Shown: piece after piece, positions 1-5,635 of the stretch
How positions within the stretch are numbered: the first letter of the stretch is position 1
How the letters are laid out: each line of letters opens with the position of its first letter
Assembly: GCA_964506785.1 (NCBI GenBank)
Contig: CAZDME010000032.1
Span: 1-14,869 of the forward strand
Direction: 5' to 3'
From: CAZDME01 sp964506785 [NCBI: uncultured bacterium]
GTDB lineage: Bacteria; CAZDME01; JAYEMH01
DNA: 14,869 nt
Position numbers and translations under genes: made by a program
Notes under the pieces: generated by a model
Databases searched by the model: none
Told to the model about the DNA's origin: nothing
What the model saw: only the letters and a program-made list of their open reading frames with translations

Positions 1-1
1 T

Positions 2-427
2 CAAAGATTCGGCATAGGATTAGCTTTGTATAAAAAGACTCATTTCTATATGTATAGTTTTATTTTCTCTGCCTTGTTGAATTTAGGACTCAACCTTTTA
101 TTCATTCCCAAATATGGTTATCTGGCCGCCGCGGCTACGACCGTCGTTTCTTATGCCTTTTTATTAGGGCTGACCGTTATTTTTTCCCGGCGGTTTTTTA
201 TCTGGAAATTCTCTTTTTTATCTTTTGGCAAGGTAGCCTTTTCCTCGGCGATAATGGGGGGAAGCCTTTATTTTGCGATTAACCATTTACGGTCTTCCTC
301 TTTATCAAAATTGATATTGCTGGTGCCCTGCGGAATAATAATTTATTTTTTGATGCTTTTTTTGCTAAAAGAGGTTAAAATAAAGGAAATGCAAACAATA
401 TTCAAAAAAAGGGGGGAGGCCCTATGA
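2..427 (+). CDS. Polysaccharide flippase (Wzx/MATE-like), C-terminal part only
   Basis: The reading frame is open from the window edge, so this is the 3' end of a longer gene. The roughly 140 visible residues contain about four hydrophobic segments separated by short basic loops (such as SRRFF and LLKEVK). The stretch LNLGLNLLFIPKYGYLAAA is typical of polysaccharide biosynthesis/MurJ-Wzx flippases, where an Asn-rich helix and a 'P.YG..GAA' turn precede the last helices. Family members move undecaprenyl-linked sugars across the inner membrane. The gene ends in an ATGA overlap with the next gene, so the two are translationally coupled. The call is to the superfamily; the substrate cannot be told from this fragment. 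Confidence 0.72.
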   Translation, partial: QRFGIGLALYKKTHFYMYSFIFSALLNLGLNLLFIPKYGYLAAAATTVVSYAFLLGLTVIFSRRFFIWKFSFLSFGKVAFSSAIMGGSLYFAINHLRSSSLSKLILLVPCGIIIYFLMLFLLKEVKIKEMQTIFKKRGEAL

Positions 428-744
428 GAAAGATTGAATGTATAATCAGACCGGAAAAATTCGAGGATGTTTACCAGGCCATTAGAAAATCGGGGGCCGG
501 GGGGATGTCGGTTACCGAAATTGAAGGCTTTGGCAATCAGCGGGCTCCGGGTAAATCTATGGTCGAAAAAATCAAGATTGAGATTTATGCCGACGCTTTT
601 CAAACCGATTCTATTATCGATACGGTAATGAAAGCGGCCCGGACAGGAAAAATCGGAGACGGTAAAATTGCCGTTATTTCCCTTGAAGATATGTACCGCA
701 TTCGGACCGGGGAAAAAGGAGCCAGGGCAATTAAAGACATTTAA
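424..744 (+). CDS. PII signal-transduction protein with shortened T-loop
   Basis: A 106-residue GlnB/GlnK-family protein. It starts like a PII (RKIECIIRPEKFEDVYQAI), has the GFG.Q turn before the T-loop, and carries the C-terminal signature TGKIGDGKIAVISLEDMYRIRTGEKG. The T-loop is abnormal. Canonical PII proteins have about 24 residues between GFG.Q and the KIEI strand, including the Tyr that is uridylylated in proteobacteria (L/T-Y-RG). Here there are about 15, with no Tyr, reading RAPGKSMVEKIKIEI. It probably still binds ATP/ADP but would not contact AmtB or be uridylylated in the usual way. It overlaps the flippase gene by 4 bp, has a GGGGGGAGG ribosome site 4 nt before the ATG, and is not next to amtB. 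A normal GlnK is encoded at 6915. The partner is unknown. Confidence 0.88.
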   Translation: MRKIECIIRPEKFEDVYQAIRKSGAGGMSVTEIEGFGNQRAPGKSMVEKIKIEIYADAFQTDSIIDTVMKAARTGKIGDGKIAVISLEDMYRIRTGEKGARAIKDI

Positions 745-771
745 ACCTTTATAACCAAAAAGGAAGGGCTA

Positions 772-1554
772 ATGAATTTTAAAAAAGTTTTTTTGTTAAG
801 TTTCATTATCAGTTTGGGGGTTATTACAGGGAAAGCCGATGTTACCTTAGCTGAGCCGCAAATCGAATTCGAAGGTTATTACTGGCTTCCGGATTTATCG
901 GCGGAAGGCCGGGTATCCAAATCCGGCATTGGGACAGATATTGATTTCAAGAATGACCTGGGTTTAGACGATGAGAACTTTCCTGAGGCACGATTCACCT
1001 GGTATATGGGGCCGAAAAGCCGATTGAGGCTTAGTTATATCCAAGTCGGCTATAGCGGCGATAAGCATGTAGCCAAAACCATAGATTTTAACGGGAAAAC
1101 CTATGCTGGAAACACCCGGGTTGTTACTGACCTTGAGGCAAAATATGCCAGGTTTGGATTGATAAATCAGTTTATAAATATAGCGGACGGCAAGGTAAAA
1201 TTCGGACCGCTTATCGAACTAAAAGGATTCTGGGTAGATGCCTCCCTTGAAGCCCCGGATTTATCTTTACCGATTAAAGAGTCCGAAGATTTTGCCATCG
1301 GCCTGCCGACACTTGGCTTTGCCCTTGATATTGCCCCGCATAAAAAAGTGAATTTGTTTGCTGAAGTATCAGGAATGCCGGCGGGCAATTACGGATATTT
1401 TTTTGACGGCGAAGCGGGAATTAAAATAATCCCTATAGAAAATTTGAGTATCGCGGGAGGATACAGAGTATTTAAGATTGAAGCCAAGAATGATTCTGAT
1501 TACGCCGATTTAGATATATCGGGGCCATTTATCGGGGCGACTTTGAGATTTTAA
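772..1554 (+). CDS. Outer-membrane beta-barrel-like protein, function unknown
   Basis: A 260-residue protein. The basic N terminus (MNFKK) is followed by a hydrophobic stretch and a likely signal peptidase I site after about residue 27 (VTLA/EPQ). The rest alternates polar and hydrophobic residues in short strands rich in Tyr, Gly and Asp, with repeated turns, and the chain ends in ...GATLRF. A terminal Phe on a beta-strand is a typical outer-membrane insertion signal. There are no internal transmembrane helices. AGGAAGGG lies just before the ATG, and the gene starts 27 bp after the PII gene, so it may share that transcript. It resembles generic OmpA/OprF-size barrels but I do not recognise a specific family. 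Confidence 0.62.
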   Translation: MNFKKVFLLSFIISLGVITGKADVTLAEPQIEFEGYYWLPDLSAEGRVSKSGIGTDIDFKNDLGLDDENFPEARFTWYMGPKSRLRLSYIQVGYSGDKHVAKTIDFNGKTYAGNTRVVTDLEAKYARFGLINQFINIADGKVKFGPLIELKGFWVDASLEAPDLSLPIKESEDFAIGLPTLGFALDIAPHKKVNLFAEVSGMPAGNYGYFFDGEAGIKIIPIENLSIAGGYRVFKIEAKNDSDYADLDISGPFIGATLRF

Positions 1555-1579
1555 AAAAAAGGATGCCTATTTTGCATCC
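1553..1579 (-). terminator. Intrinsic terminator of the minus-strand thymidylate synthase-like gene
   Basis: GGATGC (1561-1566) and GCATCC (1574-1579) form a 6-bp stem with a 7-nt loop. Read on the minus strand, the stem is followed by eight T (A-run 1553-1560 on the + strand). The TAG stop of the minus-strand gene lies in the loop. The A-run also forms the end of the + strand barrel gene, so the convergent genes are separated by only 12 bp. Confidence 0.8.
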
Positions 1580-2454
1580 GTCACTTCTTTATATTTCTCG
1601 AAATCTATTTTTTTATGTGTTCTGGCTTCGGCCAACTCCCAGACATATTTGTAAAGGTGGAGCCCTTTACTTAATGCCACTATTTCTCCGTCCGCAACGC
1701 CAATCTCATCGGCCATAAACTTCTTCACCAGTTGTAATCCGGCCAGATTTGAAGGAAAGCCGCTCCAAAGATCCCAGGAACGAAAATAAATAATAAAATG
1801 GAGTTTGCCGTATCGGATCCTCGTATCAATTAAACGCAGGCAGGGCGGGTCTTGCAGGGTGATGTCCGGAGGCATGCCTATCTCTATTGTTTCCTGATTG
1901 GTGCCAAAGCCTCTTTCTTTATAGTCTTTTATAACCTGCTGAAACGGATTAACATTAAATGGTATTTCCTTGCCTAATATAATTTCCTTATCGCTTTTTT
2001 TAACAGCAATAGTATAGGGATATAATTCTTTAATTTGTCCATCGGTTAATTCATCCAAGGATATTCCTGTTTTTCCTTTAATCTTTTGTATATCCAAAGT
2101 TTCTTCAAGCCTGGCTTTGGGATTGTGAATTCTTTCTCCATAGGTGTAATCCTCCCCTTGGGCTTTCTGGTCAGTCATAAGATAGGGCAGGTAGGTTTCA
2201 TTTACATACTTCATATCGGTTGGGGAGGGGATTCCCGAGCCCTCAGGCATTATTGGTATTATCGGTTCTCTCCCCGGATTTTTCACTCTGATGACGACAA
2301 AGTCGAACCCCAGTCTTTCTTCTTCGTTTTCGAAGCTTCCCTTTGTTATTTTGTATCTAAAGCCATGGTCAAGGATTTTGCTGACAGCTTGAAACCAGGC
2401 ATCATCCAGATTAAAAGCTTCTATATGGACTATGTCTAAAAGTTTCTCTTCCAT
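1567..2454 (-). CDS. Thymidylate synthase-like protein (archaeal/methanogen-type ThyA family)
   Basis: A 295-residue protein counted from the ATG at 2454; a TTG at 2472 would add six residues, and neither start has a clear ribosome site. The C-terminal half carries the ThyA-fold active site in order. DPPC (Cys205) corresponds to the catalytic nucleophile of ThyA (PPCH). RSWDLWSGFPSNLAG (225-239) corresponds to RS.D.FLG.PFNIA with the dUMP-binding Arg, Asp and Asn (Asn236). GLHLYKY (264-270) corresponds to the H.Y motif near the C terminus. The N-terminal half differs from E. coli ThyA, as in the divergent methanogen-type synthases. The likely role is methylation of dUMP or a related pyrimidine nucleotide. 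It stands alone, convergent to the barrel gene, with its own terminator. The family is secure but the exact substrate and cofactor are not. Confidence 0.72.
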   Translation of the reverse strand: MEEKLLDIVHIEAFNLDDAWFQAVSKILDHGFRYKITKGSFENEEERLGFDFVVIRVKNPGREPIIPIMPEGSGIPSPTDMKYVNETYLPYLMTDQKAQGEDYTYGERIHNPKARLEETLDIQKIKGKTGISLDELTDGQIKELYPYTIAVKKSDKEIILGKEIPFNVNPFQQVIKDYKERGFGTNQETIEIGMPPDITLQDPPCLRLIDTRIRYGKLHFIIYFRSWDLWSGFPSNLAGLQLVKKFMADEIGVADGEIVALSKGLHLYKYVWELAEARTHKKIDFEKYKEVTDAK

Positions 2455-2472
2455 CTTTTGATTTAGAAACAA

Positions 2473-2650
2473 CAGTCCGTTTTTTAGTTAGAATCGGTTA
2501 GTATTGTAACCGAAAATCTATTTCTGTTCAAGAAATTTCATTAAGACGGGATGGGCAAGAAAATCCCTTTTTTGTTTCTTTCCCGGCCGCTTCGGCTCCG
2601 GCAGAAATATTGTTTGGATAGCGTTTTTTGAGTTAATCCGCAAGATTTTA
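2473..2650. other. Divergent intergenic region with two hairpins
   Basis: This stretch separates the minus-strand thymidylate-synthase-like gene from dgkA. It holds a 6-bp hairpin CGGTTA/TAACCG (2495-2512) with a 6-nt loop, a terminator-like hairpin (listed separately), and a GC-rich block with GCCG/CGGC (2586-2596). I see no ORF with coding character and no tRNA-like fold. No minus-strand promoter for the synthase gene is convincing. Confidence 0.5.
2548..2573 (+). terminator. Terminator-like hairpin upstream of dgkA
   Basis: GGGAT (2548-2552) pairs with ATCCC (2563-2567) and is followed by six T (2568-2573). It points + and ends nothing obvious, since the upstream gene is on the other strand and the dgkA promoter is downstream. 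It may end a short unannotated transcript or be a chance stem; the 5-bp stem is short. Confidence 0.4.
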
Positions 2651-2679
2651 TTGAGAAGTTAAAAGAGGAATGGTATAAT
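2651..2679 (+). promoter_or_regulatory. Sigma-70-type promoter for dgkA
   Basis: TTGAGA (2651-2656) and TATAAT (2674-2679) are separated by 17 nt: a consensus -10 and a 4/6 -35 box. The expected start is near 2686, about 60 nt before the dgkA ATG. Confidence 0.7.
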
Positions 2680-2746
2680 TAAGAGGTGTTTTTTGTCGCG
2701 CTAAAGCAGAAATTTACTTTTGTCCTCAGGAAGGGATTCGATAAAA

Positions 2747-3139
2747 ATGGCTAAATTTAAAATTAGTGAAAGATATAACAGTTTTAAATATGCGGCGAAG
2801 GGCATTTTTACAATGATACTTTCTCAACATAACGCCTGGATACATGCTCTAATTACTGTTTTAGCCGTTATTGCCGGTTTTTGTTTCGGGCTGACAAAAC
2901 CTGAATGGTGCTGGATTATCCTGGCTATCATAACTGTTTGGACAGCCGAGACACTGAATACCGCTTTTGAATTTCTTTTAGATGTTGCCTCTCCGGAATT
3001 TCACCCCTTAGCGGAAAAAGCTAAAAATGTTGCTGCCGGCGCCGTGCTTATTTCAGCCATTGGCGCGATGCTAATCGGCCTGCTAATTTTCAGCCCGCAT
3101 ATTATAAAAGCCTTGCAATTTAAACGCCACTTTTATTAA
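2747..3139 (+). CDS. dgkA: Diacylglycerol/undecaprenol kinase (DgkA family)
   Basis: A 130-residue integral membrane kinase with three predicted helices. The family core AETLNTAFEFLLDVASPEFHPLAEKAKNVAAGAVLISAIGA is present. It includes the catalytic Glu and the NTA.E.L.D motif that coordinates Mg-ATP, preceded by the SQHNAWIHA entry helix. Family enzymes phosphorylate diacylglycerol or undecaprenol in the inner membrane. The ATG at 2747 is chosen over the TTG at 2720 because AGGAAGGG (2728-2735) lies about 11 nt before it and would fall inside the longer form. Oddity: the usual AKD motif reads AKN, so the conserved Asp (Asp95 in E. coli) is Asn here. The substrate (DAG or undecaprenol) cannot be decided. 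Confidence 0.88.
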   Translation: MAKFKISERYNSFKYAAKGIFTMILSQHNAWIHALITVLAVIAGFCFGLTKPEWCWIILAIITVWTAETLNTAFEFLLDVASPEFHPLAEKAKNVAAGAVLISAIGAMLIGLLIFSPHIIKALQFKRHFY

Positions 3140-3155
3140 TCTTTATAAAACGAAT

Positions 3156-3569
3156 ATGGGCCTATACATATACTGCCTGAGAGAAGATTATATCTATAAA
3201 TCTTCCATAAAAGGCCGCCAATTCGAAAATGAATGGTTTAAGTTAGAAAAGGACGGCAGAGTAATCGTTAAGGGTACCAACAGACGTGGTTATGCCTGGG
3301 ATGGTTGCAGCCCCAAGATTAAAATAAAGGATATTTATATCGGCATACCAGAAGCGGTGTTAAACTTTGACACAGGGAAAAGCAAAACATATTACGCCTC
3401 TTTAATTCACGATGTGTTTTATCAGTTTGCTAAAGACGTAAAATCAATTGTTGGACGCAAAGAAGTCGACAGGGAATTTTATATTATTCTTAAAGAGAAT
3501 AGATTCAGATTGGCAGAATTGTATTATGGGGTTGTGTTTCTTTTGGGATGGTTATTCTGGTATTTCTGA
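3156..3569 (+). CDS. DUF1353-like small protein with C-terminal hydrophobic helix
   Basis: A 137-residue protein. The middle reads RRGYAWDGCSPK, then SLIHDVFYQF, then GRKEVDREFYIILKENRF. This matches the layout of DUF1353 proteins (Y.WDG.S.P, HD.LYQ, R..AD..F). The last 18 residues (LYYGVVFLLGWLFWYF) are hydrophobic and could anchor it in the membrane. DUF1353 proteins occur in phages and bacteria, and no reaction is established. It starts 17 bp after dgkA and is likely in the same transcript. The ATG has no good ribosome site. Function unknown. Confidence 0.55.
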   Translation: MGLYIYCLREDYIYKSSIKGRQFENEWFKLEKDGRVIVKGTNRRGYAWDGCSPKIKIKDIYIGIPEAVLNFDTGKSKTYYASLIHDVFYQFAKDVKSIVGRKEVDREFYIILKENRFRLAELYYGVVFLLGWLFWYF

Positions 3570-3598
3570 TTCAGGTTAATTCTTGATTGAAAGATTTA

Positions 3599-3627
3599 TT
3601 GAGTTTTGATTTAGAAAGTGGTAACAT
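3599..3627 (+). promoter_or_regulatory. Possible promoter for the ANTAR regulator gene
   Basis: TTGAGT (3599-3604) and TAACAT (3622-3627) with a 17-nt spacer; each box is 4/6 to consensus. The 166-bp gap 3570-3735 contains no other clear element. Confidence 0.3.
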
Positions 3628-3735
3628 AGAGCTATCAGTTACGTTAATTTTCGGATGGTCTTTTTATGGTTGTGCGGGATGTTGCTTGCGCCCTTGGTGA
3701 TATAGAGATATGGGTAAAAAAGACAAGGACCAGAA

Positions 3736-4446
3736 ATGAAGTCTTTAGATAGTAGACGGATAATAGACGGTTTAGCTAAAATAAGCGGCGCGATTACCTC
3801 CGATTTGTATTTAGAAGATATTCTAAAACTGATTATCGCAGTAAGTGCCGAAGTCATGAATTCAAAGATATGTTCGCTTATGTTATTCGATAATTCTGGC
3901 AAAGAGCTTATAGTCAAAGCCACTCAGTCTGTGAGTAAGGAGTATAATAAAAAGCCCAATATAAAATTAGGAGAGGGAATTGCCGGAAAGGTGGCCAAAG
4001 AAGGCAGACCGATAACGGTTGTCGATGTGCGTCAGGATAAACGCTATATCAATTCAAATATCGCCAGAAAGGAGAAGCTTTGTTCTCTTTTATGCGTGCC
4101 CCTTATTTTCAAAGGTAGAATAATCGGTGTATTAAATAGTTATACCTCAAGGCTTCATAAATTTAGCGAGAATGAAATCAATATCTTAGAATCGATAGCC
4201 AATCAGGCGGCTATTGTTATTGAAAACTTTAGATTGGTTGTCGAATCCAAGGTTATCAAAGAGGAATTAGAAGCAAGGAAAGCGATAGAAAGAGCAAAGG
4301 GTATTTTAATGAAACAAGAGAATTTAACAGAGGAAAGCGCTTATAATCTTGTCAGGAAATACAGTATGGATAACCGTAAGAGCATGAGGGAAATATCAGA
4401 GGCAATCATATTAACTGAAGAAATGAAGAAGTCCTCGCAAAAATAA
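3736..4446 (+). CDS. GAF-ANTAR transcription antiterminator
   Basis: A 236-residue cytoplasmic regulator. Residues about 20-165 form a GAF sensor domain (LGEGIAGKVAKEGRPITVVDV...LLCVPLIFKGRIIGVLN), followed by a short coiled linker (FRLVVESKVIKEELEARK). Residues about 176-226 are an ANTAR domain, with the core AIERAKGILMKQ, an Ala-Tyr pair in ESAYNLVRKYSMDN and a final amphipathic helix ISEAIIL. ANTAR domains bind paired RNA hairpins with six-base loops and prevent intrinsic termination. There is no receiver domain, so this is a one-component sensor rather than an EutV-type response regulator; the GAF ligand is unknown. AAGGA lies 6 nt before the ATG. It stands directly upstream of a nitrogen gene island whose leaders carry candidate ANTAR target hairpins, its probable regulon. 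Confidence 0.93.
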   Translation: MKSLDSRRIIDGLAKISGAITSDLYLEDILKLIIAVSAEVMNSKICSLMLFDNSGKELIVKATQSVSKEYNKKPNIKLGEGIAGKVAKEGRPITVVDVRQDKRYINSNIARKEKLCSLLCVPLIFKGRIIGVLNSYTSRLHKFSENEINILESIANQAAIVIENFRLVVESKVIKEELEARKAIERAKGILMKQENLTEESAYNLVRKYSMDNRKSMREISEAIILTEEMKKSSQK

Positions 4447-4460
4447 GACAAAAATAAATC

Positions 4461-4489
4461 TTGACAATCTCAGGGGGTTGTGGTATATT
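4461..4489 (+). promoter_or_regulatory. Strong sigma-70-type promoter of the nitrogen leader
   Basis: A perfect TTGACA (4461-4466), a 17-nt spacer and TATATT (4484-4489, 5/6). Transcription should begin near 4496, a few bases before the first ANTAR-type hairpin. It is the best promoter in the window and lies 15 bp after the ANTAR gene. Confidence 0.85.
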
Positions 4490-4502
4490 TATCCCGGAAG
4501 CA

Positions 4503-4560
4503 GGGCACAGAGTCAGTGCCTAGAAAAGGGCGAGGCGGCGTTCGAAAGAACGCCTTTTTT
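4503..4560 (+). promoter_or_regulatory. Attenuator 1: ANTAR-type hairpin plus intrinsic terminator
   Basis: P1 is GGCAC (4504-4508) / GTGCC (4516-4520) with loop AGAGTCA: A at 1, G at 4. The terminator is GGCGTTC (4537-4543), GAAA, GAACGCC (4548-4554) and six T. A possible P2, GGGCG[AGGCGG]CGTTC (4528-4543), overlaps the terminator's 5' arm, but its loop has C at position 4, so it fits the rule poorly. This is the first structure on the transcript from the 4461 promoter. Confidence 0.65.
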
Positions 4561-4664
4561 AATAGGGCCGCAATTTACGGAACGAAGTGAACGTAAATTG
4601 GGAGGCCGGATTAATCCCGAGCGGAGTCCTGGGCAAAACCAGGAATCTCAAACAGCCCTTTTTT
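4561..4664 (+). ncRNA. Structured leader segment of unknown type ending in a T-tract
   Basis: A compact fold with no coding character. A 9-bp stem CAATTTACG/CGTAAATTG (4571-4579/4592-4600) is followed by GGGA/TCCC, the palindrome GGATTAATCC (4608-4617) and a strong hairpin TCCTGG[GCAAAA]CCAGGA (4627-4644). GGGC at 4565 or at 4631 can pair with GCCC (4655-4658), which is followed by six T. The two GGGC choices are mutually exclusive alternatives, as in a riboswitch with a terminator. Phrases such as GGGA, CCGG.T.AATCC, GCGG and CCAGGA recall parts of cobalamin riboswitch cores, but the CACTGT box is missing. I do not assign a class. Confidence 0.4.
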
Positions 4665-4680
4665 CATAGTTAGAAAAAGC

Positions 4681-4736
4681 GGATAAAGACGTCCTTTTTA
4701 GTAGCAAGGTCTGCTAGGAAGGGCGTTTTTCTTTTT
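4681..4736 (+). promoter_or_regulatory. Attenuator 2: hexaloop hairpin overlapping a terminator
   Basis: The terminator pairs ACGTCCTT (4689-4696) with AAGGGCGT (4719-4726, with one T-G wobble), followed by a T-rich tail (4726-4736). An alternative hairpin GGAT[AAAGAC]GTCC (4681-4694) uses the same 5' arm and has an exact six-base loop with A at 1 and G at 4. The apex contains TAGC[AAGGTCT]GCTA (4702-4716), again A1/G4, which can serve as P1 for the next attenuator. The two switches are therefore interleaved. Confidence 0.65.
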
Positions 4737-4784
4737 GGAACAACGGCGTTCTACTGCCTTGAAAAGGTGAAGAACGCCTTTTTT
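4736..4784 (+). promoter_or_regulatory. Attenuator 3, directly before the sigma-like gene
   Basis: P2 is TGGAAC[AACGGC]GTTCTA (4736-4753): a 6-bp stem and a six-base loop with A1 and G4. It competes with the terminator GGCGTTCT (4745-4752) / AGAACGCC (4771-4778), followed by six T (4779-4784). The likely P1 is at 4702-4716. The T-tract ends 6 nt before the GGGAG ribosome site of the sigma-like gene. This is the clearest dual-hairpin antiterminator layout in the window. Confidence 0.75.
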
Positions 4785-4804
4785 ATTTTTGGGAGTGGTT
4801 GGAT

Positions 4805-5362
4805 ATGGATTTTGAGGGATTATTGGAAAAAATATCTCCAAGATTAAAAAGAATAGCAACGAAGTGTAATGGCCATGGTTCTTTCATTGATAAGGAAGAC
4901 CTATACCAGGAGATGTGTATTTATCTATGGGAGAACTATCGAGAAGGGCAACCTTGCGGCATAAACGAAGCCTACATAGTGAAAGGTTGTGAATTCCATA
5001 TATTGAACTACCTCAGGACGGAAAGAGAAAAGGCAAGAATTGTAAGTTTAGAAGAACCTATTAACGAGGAAGGAGATACCTTAAAGGATGTATTGCCGGA
5101 CGGTAGAGAGTCATTGGATAAATTTATAGATAGGAAATTGGTTATCGAAGATATAAAAAATGACGGCTTCAGCAAGAGAGAAAAAGAAGTGTTTTTGCTT
5201 ATATTGCAGGGCTATACGATACGAGAAATAGGAAAGAAATTAGATGTTTCGCATGTGATGGTCATCAAGCACAAACAGAGAATAATTAAGAAGTGGCAGA
5301 AAAGGGAAGAAATACAGGTTACCAGCAGCCCCAAATATTTACTTTCTATAGTAGGAGCTTAA
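4805..5362 (+). CDS. Small sigma-70-family factor
   Basis: A 185-residue protein with an ECF-like layout. Residues about 8-75 resemble region 2 (FIDKEDLYQEMCIYLWENY ... YLRTEREKARI). Residues about 120-165 are a region 4 helix-turn-helix (FSKREKEVFLLILQGYTIREIG, then KLDVSHVMVIKHKQRIIKKW). The linker is acidic (LEEPINEEGDTLKDVLPDG). The ATG at 4805 is chosen over the TTG at 4799 because GGGAG (4791-4795) is 9 nt from the ATG and only 3 nt from the TTG. Its leader holds three or four consecutive terminators, so its synthesis looks tightly gated. It precedes amtB by 273 bp and could direct polymerase to nitrogen genes. No anti-sigma gene is adjacent. Confidence 0.78.
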   Translation: MDFEGLLEKISPRLKRIATKCNGHGSFIDKEDLYQEMCIYLWENYREGQPCGINEAYIVKGCEFHILNYLRTEREKARIVSLEEPINEEGDTLKDVLPDGRESLDKFIDRKLVIEDIKNDGFSKREKEVFLLILQGYTIREIGKKLDVSHVMVIKHKQRIIKKWQKREEIQVTSSPKYLLSIVGA

Positions 5363-5380
5363 AATTAGAAAATTGTAAAA

Positions 5381-5434
5381 GACACGTTGTTGTGTCAAAA
5401 CAAAGGCGTTCTACAAAAGAACGCTTTTATTTTT
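5381..5434 (+). promoter_or_regulatory. Attenuator 4, upstream of amtB (first of two)
   Basis: P1 is GACAC[GTTGTT]GTGTC (5381-5396), an exact six-base loop with G at 4 but G rather than A at 1. P2 is AAAAC[AAAGGC]GTTCT (5397-5412), A1/G4, with one A-C mismatch in the stem. The terminator is GCGTTCT (5406-5412), a 5-nt loop, AGAACGC (5418-5424) and a T-rich tail interrupted by one A. P2 and the terminator share GCGTTCT and exclude each other. Confidence 0.7.
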
Positions 5435-5443
5435 GACGGTTTA

Positions 5444-5524
5444 CCCCGTTAGAAATATTGGAAATAAAGGAAAAACTTTAAAGGGCGATGTTTCTAATGG
5501 AATGAGGTAGAGTTTCTAACGGGG
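5444..5524 (+). mobile_element. Palindromic element copy A (81 bp, intergenic)
   Basis: Ends CCCCGTTAGAAAT (5444-5456) and GTTTCTAACGGGG (5512-5524). The flanks TTTA (5440-5443) and CTTA (5525-5528) agree at 3 of 4 bases, a slightly decayed 4-bp target duplication. An internal TTTCTAATGG looks like a degraded second terminal repeat, so this copy may be nested or tandem. Element plus duplication is 85 bp, not a multiple of 3, as allowed outside genes. It separates the two amtB attenuators. Confidence 0.8.
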
Positions 5525-5606
5525 CTTAGCTACGAAGTAAGTATTTATCTGGACGGAGGCGTCCAATTTAATGCCGCGATGGCAGGCAAGATTGGGCGCC
5601 TTTTTT
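5525..5606 (+). promoter_or_regulatory. Attenuator 5, directly before amtB
   Basis: P2 is TGGAC[GGAGGC]GTCCA (5550-5565): 5 perfect pairs, a six-base loop, G at 4 but G at 1. The terminator is a 10-bp stem GGCGTCCAAT (5558-5567) / ATTGGGCGCC (5591-5600) with one wobble, an inner TGCC/GGCA stem and six T (5601-5606). A weak P1 may be CTTA-G-C[TACGAA]G-TAAG (5525-5541), which has a bulge and T at loop position 1. The T-tract ends 14 nt before the amtB ribosome site. Confidence 0.65.
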
Positions 5607-5635
5607 GTTTGATGTGGAAAGGAGGAGGTAAAGAT

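Noticed and set aside
2495-2512. CGGTTA/TAACCG hairpin with a six-base loop as an ANTAR target
   Set aside because: Loop GTATTG lacks both A1 and G4, and no paired hairpin overlapping the nearby terminator was found.
3710-3739. Nine-codon mini-ORF (MGKKDKDQK) overlapping the ANTAR start as ATGA
   Set aside because: Weak ribosome site and Lys/Asp-rich composition; it could be a leader peptide but nothing beyond the overlap supports it.
4565-4658. Cobalamin riboswitch
   Set aside because: Only scattered phrases match; the conserved CACTGT region and the expected length are missing, so no class is assigned.
4478-4669. 63-codon open frame in the leader
   Set aside because: It lies wholly across the attenuator 1 hairpins and the structured segment, has no ribosome site and no protein-like composition.
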